Part shown: piece after piece, positions 9,283 to 10,918 of the stretch
How positions within the stretch are numbered: the stretch's first letter is position 1
Layout: each line of letters begins with the position of its first letter
From: an uncultured Lysobacteraceae bacterium
GTDB taxonomy: Bacteria > Pseudomonadota > Gammaproteobacteria > Xanthomonadales > Rhodanobacteraceae
Length of the DNA stretch: 10,918 bases
Reading direction: 5' to 3'
Assembly (NCBI GenBank): GCA_946482585.1
Contig: CAMLSI010000142.1
Coordinates: forward strand, 1-10,918
The notes under the pieces: model-generated
Told to the model about the DNA's origin: nothing
Seen by the model: only the letters and a program-made list of their open reading frames with translations
Database searches by the model: none
Program-made: the position numbers and the translations under genes

Positions 9283-10281
9283 ATGTCCATCGCCTCATCC
9301 TTCCGCGCTTTCCGTATCCACAACGACGCGAAGGGCTATCGCGCCGGCGTCGAAGACGTGACGATCGACGATCTCTCGCCAGGCGAAATCGTCATCAAGG
9401 TCGCCCACTCGAGCGTGAACTACAAGGACGCGCTCGCCGGTACCGGCAAGGGCAAGATCCTGCGCCAGTTCCCGATGAACGGCGGCATCGACGTCGCCGG
9501 CTACGTCGTCGCGTCGACCGACCATCGCTTCAAGGAGGGCGATGCCGTGCTCTGCACCGGCTCGGGTCTCAGCGAAACGCGCGACGGCGGCTATGCCGAA
9601 TACTTGCGACTGCCGGCGCAATGGACGATCGCGCTGCCTGCCGGCATGACCTTGCGCGACAGCATGATTCTCGGCACCGCCGGCTTTACCGCCGCGCTGT
9701 CGCTGTATCGCATGGAGCAGAACGAGCAGCACCCCGACATGGGCCCTATCGTCGTGACCGGCGCGACCGGCGGCGTCGGTTCGCTGGCCGTCGCAATACT
9801 GACGAAGGCCGGCTACGAGGCGCATGCGATCACTGGCAAGATCGATCAGTTCGACTGGCTCATCGGTCTCGGCGCGAAGCAGTGCGTCGCCCGCAAGGAA
9901 CTCTATTGGGGCCAGCGTCCGCTCGAGACCAGCCGCTGGGCCGGCGCGATCGACAACGTCGGCAGCGAGATGCTCGCGGGCCTCACGCGCGTGATCCACC
10001 CGTACGGCAACATCGCGAGCTGCGGCCTCGCCGCCGGCCACGATCTCGCGACGACGGTCATGCCCTTCATCATCCGCGGCGTGAGCCTGCTCGGCATCGC
10101 CTCCGCAGGCACCGCGCGCCACACGCGCGAGCGTATCTGGGAGTTGCTGGCCGGCGACTGGAAACCGGCACGGCTCGACACCATCTGCACACGCGAAGTC
10201 ACGCTGGACACGCTGCCCGACGTGTTCGACGGCATGCTCGCGGGTGGCTCGCTCGGGCGAACTCTGGTAAACATCGCGTGA
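9283..10281 (+). CDS. acuI: AcuI/YhdH-type NADPH-dependent acrylyl-CoA reductase (MDR family)
   Basis: This is a zinc-free medium-chain dehydrogenase/reductase of 332 residues, close in length to E. coli YhdH/AcuI (324). Family enzymes reduce acryloyl-CoA to propionyl-CoA with NADPH, detoxifying or assimilating acrylate and intermediates of 3-hydroxypropionate or DMSP breakdown. Signatures are SSVNYKDALAGTGKGKILRQFP (43-64), GIDVAGYV, the stretch ILGTAGFTAALSLYRME, the nucleotide-binding loop VTGATGGVGSLAV (158-170), and RPLETSRWAGAIDNVG, a YhdH subfamily feature. The C-terminal ATTVMPFIIRGVSLLGI and GRTLVNIA also match. Cys ligands of a structural zinc are absent, as expected. ATG9283 gives the usual N-terminus; an upstream in-frame ATG (9220) adds 21 Arg-rich residues unlike the family. 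No acuR-type regulator or partner pathway gene is visible, so the physiological substrate is inferred. Confidence 0.9.
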   Translation: MSIASSFRAFRIHNDAKGYRAGVEDVTIDDLSPGEIVIKVAHSSVNYKDALAGTGKGKILRQFPMNGGIDVAGYVVASTDHRFKEGDAVLCTGSGLSETRDGGYAEYLRLPAQWTIALPAGMTLRDSMILGTAGFTAALSLYRMEQNEQHPDMGPIVVTGATGGVGSLAVAILTKAGYEAHAITGKIDQFDWLIGLGAKQCVARKELYWGQRPLETSRWAGAIDNVGSEMLAGLTRVIHPYGNIASCGLAAGHDLATTVMPFIIRGVSLLGIASAGTARHTRERIWELLAGDWKPARLDTICTREVTLDTLPDVFDGMLAGGSLGRTLVNIA

Positions 10282-10286
10282 CGTCG

Positions 10287-10348
10287 GCGCCGGCATCCGT
10301 CCAGCTCGCTCGGCACCGGCGCAAATCATCGAAACAGCGCGGGCGCTG
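10287..10348 (+). terminator. possible weak transcription terminator hairpins after acuI
   Basis: Two stems lie between acuI and the pilH promoter. GCGCCGG (10287-10293) pairs with CCGGCGC (10316-10322) around 22 bases. CAGCG (10335-10339) pairs with CGCTG (10344-10348) around a short CGGG loop, with an alternative pairing of AACAGC and GCTGTT. Neither is followed by a real T-run, so termination here is uncertain. The second stem touches the -35 box of the pilH promoter. Confidence 0.3.
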
Positions 10349-10351
10349 CTG

Positions 10352-10379
10352 TTGCCAAGCAGTCGCCCGCCGGTAGAAT
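10352..10379 (+). promoter_or_regulatory. sigma-70-type promoter of pilH
   Basis: TTGCCA (10352-10357, 5 of 6 consensus) and TAGAAT (10374-10379, 5 of 6) are separated by 16 bp. The predicted transcript start near 10386 gives a leader of about 35 bases, with GGGGTGA (10404-10410) as ribosome-binding sequence 10 bases before the ATG. Confidence 0.7.
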
Positions 10380-10420
10380 GTCCCAGCCGCACCGCGGCCT
10401 ACAGGGGTGACAGAGCAACC

Positions 10421-10786
10421 ATGGCGCGAATTCTGATCGTCGACGATTCCCAGTCCCAGCTGCTGGGCCTCAAGCGCATCGTCGAGAAAATGGGCCACGA
10501 AATCATCACGGCCGAAGACGGCGCCGCCGGCGTTGAAGTCGCCAAGCGCGAAATCCCCGATCTCATCCTCATGGACGTTGTGATGCCGAACTTGAACGGC
10601 TTCCAGGCCACGCGCACGATCTCGCGCGAAGCCAAGACGAGCCATATTCCGATCGTCCTCGTCACGACGAAGGATCAGGAAACCGACAAGGTCTGGGGCA
10701 TGCGCCAGGGCGCAAAGGCCTACGTGACGAAACCGATCAACGAGCCCGAACTCATCAAGGTCATCAACGAACTGCTGCCGAAATAA
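10421..10786 (+). CDS. pilH: PilH-type single-domain CheY-like response regulator
   Basis: This 121-residue protein is a lone receiver domain with no output domain. The phospho-acceptor pocket is complete: D8 and D9 (ILIVDDS), D52 (LILMDVVMP), T82/T83 (LVTTKD) and K104 (VTKP). The stretches PNLNGFQATR and TTKDQETDKVWGMRQGAKAY closely match Pseudomonas PilH, which is phosphorylated by the Chp/Pil chemosensory kinase and influences type IV pilus retraction and twitching motility. The partner genes (pilG, pilI, pilJ, chpA) are not in view upstream; here the gene has its own promoter and is followed by a terminator array, so it looks monocistronic. It could be a related receiver serving another pathway, but the TTKDQETDKVWG stretch argues for PilH. 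The start is set by GGGGTGA and the family N-terminus MARILIVDDS. Confidence 0.85.
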   Translation: MARILIVDDSQSQLLGLKRIVEKMGHEIITAEDGAAGVEVAKREIPDLILMDVVMPNLNGFQATRTISREAKTSHIPIVLVTTKDQETDKVWGMRQGAKAYVTKPINEPELIKVINELLPK

Positions 10787-10822
10787 CGCAGCGCCGTTGG
10801 ATGGCGCAGCGCCGTTGGATGG
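10787..10822 (+). repeat. 18-bp exact tandem duplication directly after pilH
   Basis: Two identical adjacent copies of CGCAGCGCCGTTGGATGG (10787-10804 and 10805-10822) begin at the base after the pilH stop. The duplication creates a hairpin: GCGCC (10791-10795) can pair with GGCGC (10803-10807) around a 7-base loop. It reads as a slippage duplication in the 3' untranslated region. Confidence 0.9.
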
Positions 10823-10827
10823 CAAAA

Positions 10828-10850
10828 GGGAGCCGACAGGCTCCCTTTTT
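10828..10850 (+). terminator. intrinsic terminator of pilH (first of an array)
   Basis: The stem GGGAGCC (10828-10834) and GGCTCCC (10839-10845) has loop GACA and is followed by five T (10846-10850). AAAA at 10824-10827 precedes it, so on the minus strand the same stem is followed by TTTT. This first copy could therefore work in both directions. Confidence 0.95.
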
Positions 10851-10918
10851 CATTGAGCAATCCGGGAGCCGACAGGCTCCCTTTTTCATTGAGCAATCCG
10901 GGAGCCGACAGGCTCCCT
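10828..10918 (+). repeat. 36-bp tandem repeat in which every unit is an intrinsic terminator
   Basis: Units start at 10828, 10864 and 10900. The first two are complete and identical over 36 bases; the third runs 19 bases to the window end without a mismatch. Each unit consists of stem GGGAGCC, loop GACA, stem GGCTCCC, five T, then the 13-base linker CATTGAGCAATCC, which holds the near-palindrome ATTGAGCAAT. The second and third units lack the A-run before the stem, so only the plus-strand direction has a T-tract there. The array probably continues beyond the window. There are no unique spacers and no coding potential. Confidence 0.95.

Noticed and set aside
10828..10918. CRISPR array, suggested by the 36-bp periodicity
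   Set aside because: The units are directly adjacent and wholly identical, with no unique spacers; each contains a terminator stem and T-run.

Overview
The window is GC-rich (roughly two-thirds G+C by eye) and densely packed. All nine genes lie on the plus strand. The gene set fits a gammaproteobacterium of the Xanthomonadales/Lysobacterales type: a RoxA-type ribosomal oxygenase followed by a GNAT protein, a 2-oxoglutarate dehydrogenase operon that carries its own lipoamide dehydrogenase, and a PilH-type regulator. This placement is inferred from protein resemblance and gene order; no rRNA or other taxonomic marker is present.

Layout. (1) Positions 1-2118 hold the 3' part of a roxA-like gene, which very probably begins upstream of the window. 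Its stop overlaps the start (ATGA) of a GNAT acetyltransferase with an extra C-terminal domain. (2) A short intergenic region carries a good sigma-70-type promoter (TTGCCG, 19 bp, TATAAT) and a 9-bp direct repeat. It leads into the operon sucA - sucB - small secreted protein - lpd (2281-8202), closed by a strong GC-rich hairpin. This operon encodes all three components of the 2-oxoglutarate dehydrogenase complex of the TCA cycle: E1 (ThDP decarboxylase), E2 (lipoyl succinyltransferase) and E3 (FAD lipoamide dehydrogenase). A Sec-exported 130-residue protein of unknown role sits between E2 and E3. (3) An LCMT-family SAM methyltransferase (8311-9186) and an AcuI/YhdH-type acrylyl-CoA reductase (9283-10281) follow. 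Each has a short upstream gap, and the acuI leader contains two small inverted repeats. (4) A PilH-type single-domain response regulator (10421-10786) has its own promoter (TTGCCA, 16 bp, TAGAAT).

The most unusual DNA is at the right edge. After pilH comes an 18-bp exact tandem duplication. It is followed by an exact 36-bp tandem repeat in which every unit contains a textbook intrinsic terminator; two units are complete and a third is cut by the window end. The coding content is otherwise largely housekeeping. I see no CRISPR array, insertion sequence, tRNA or rRNA, and no convincing minus-strand gene.
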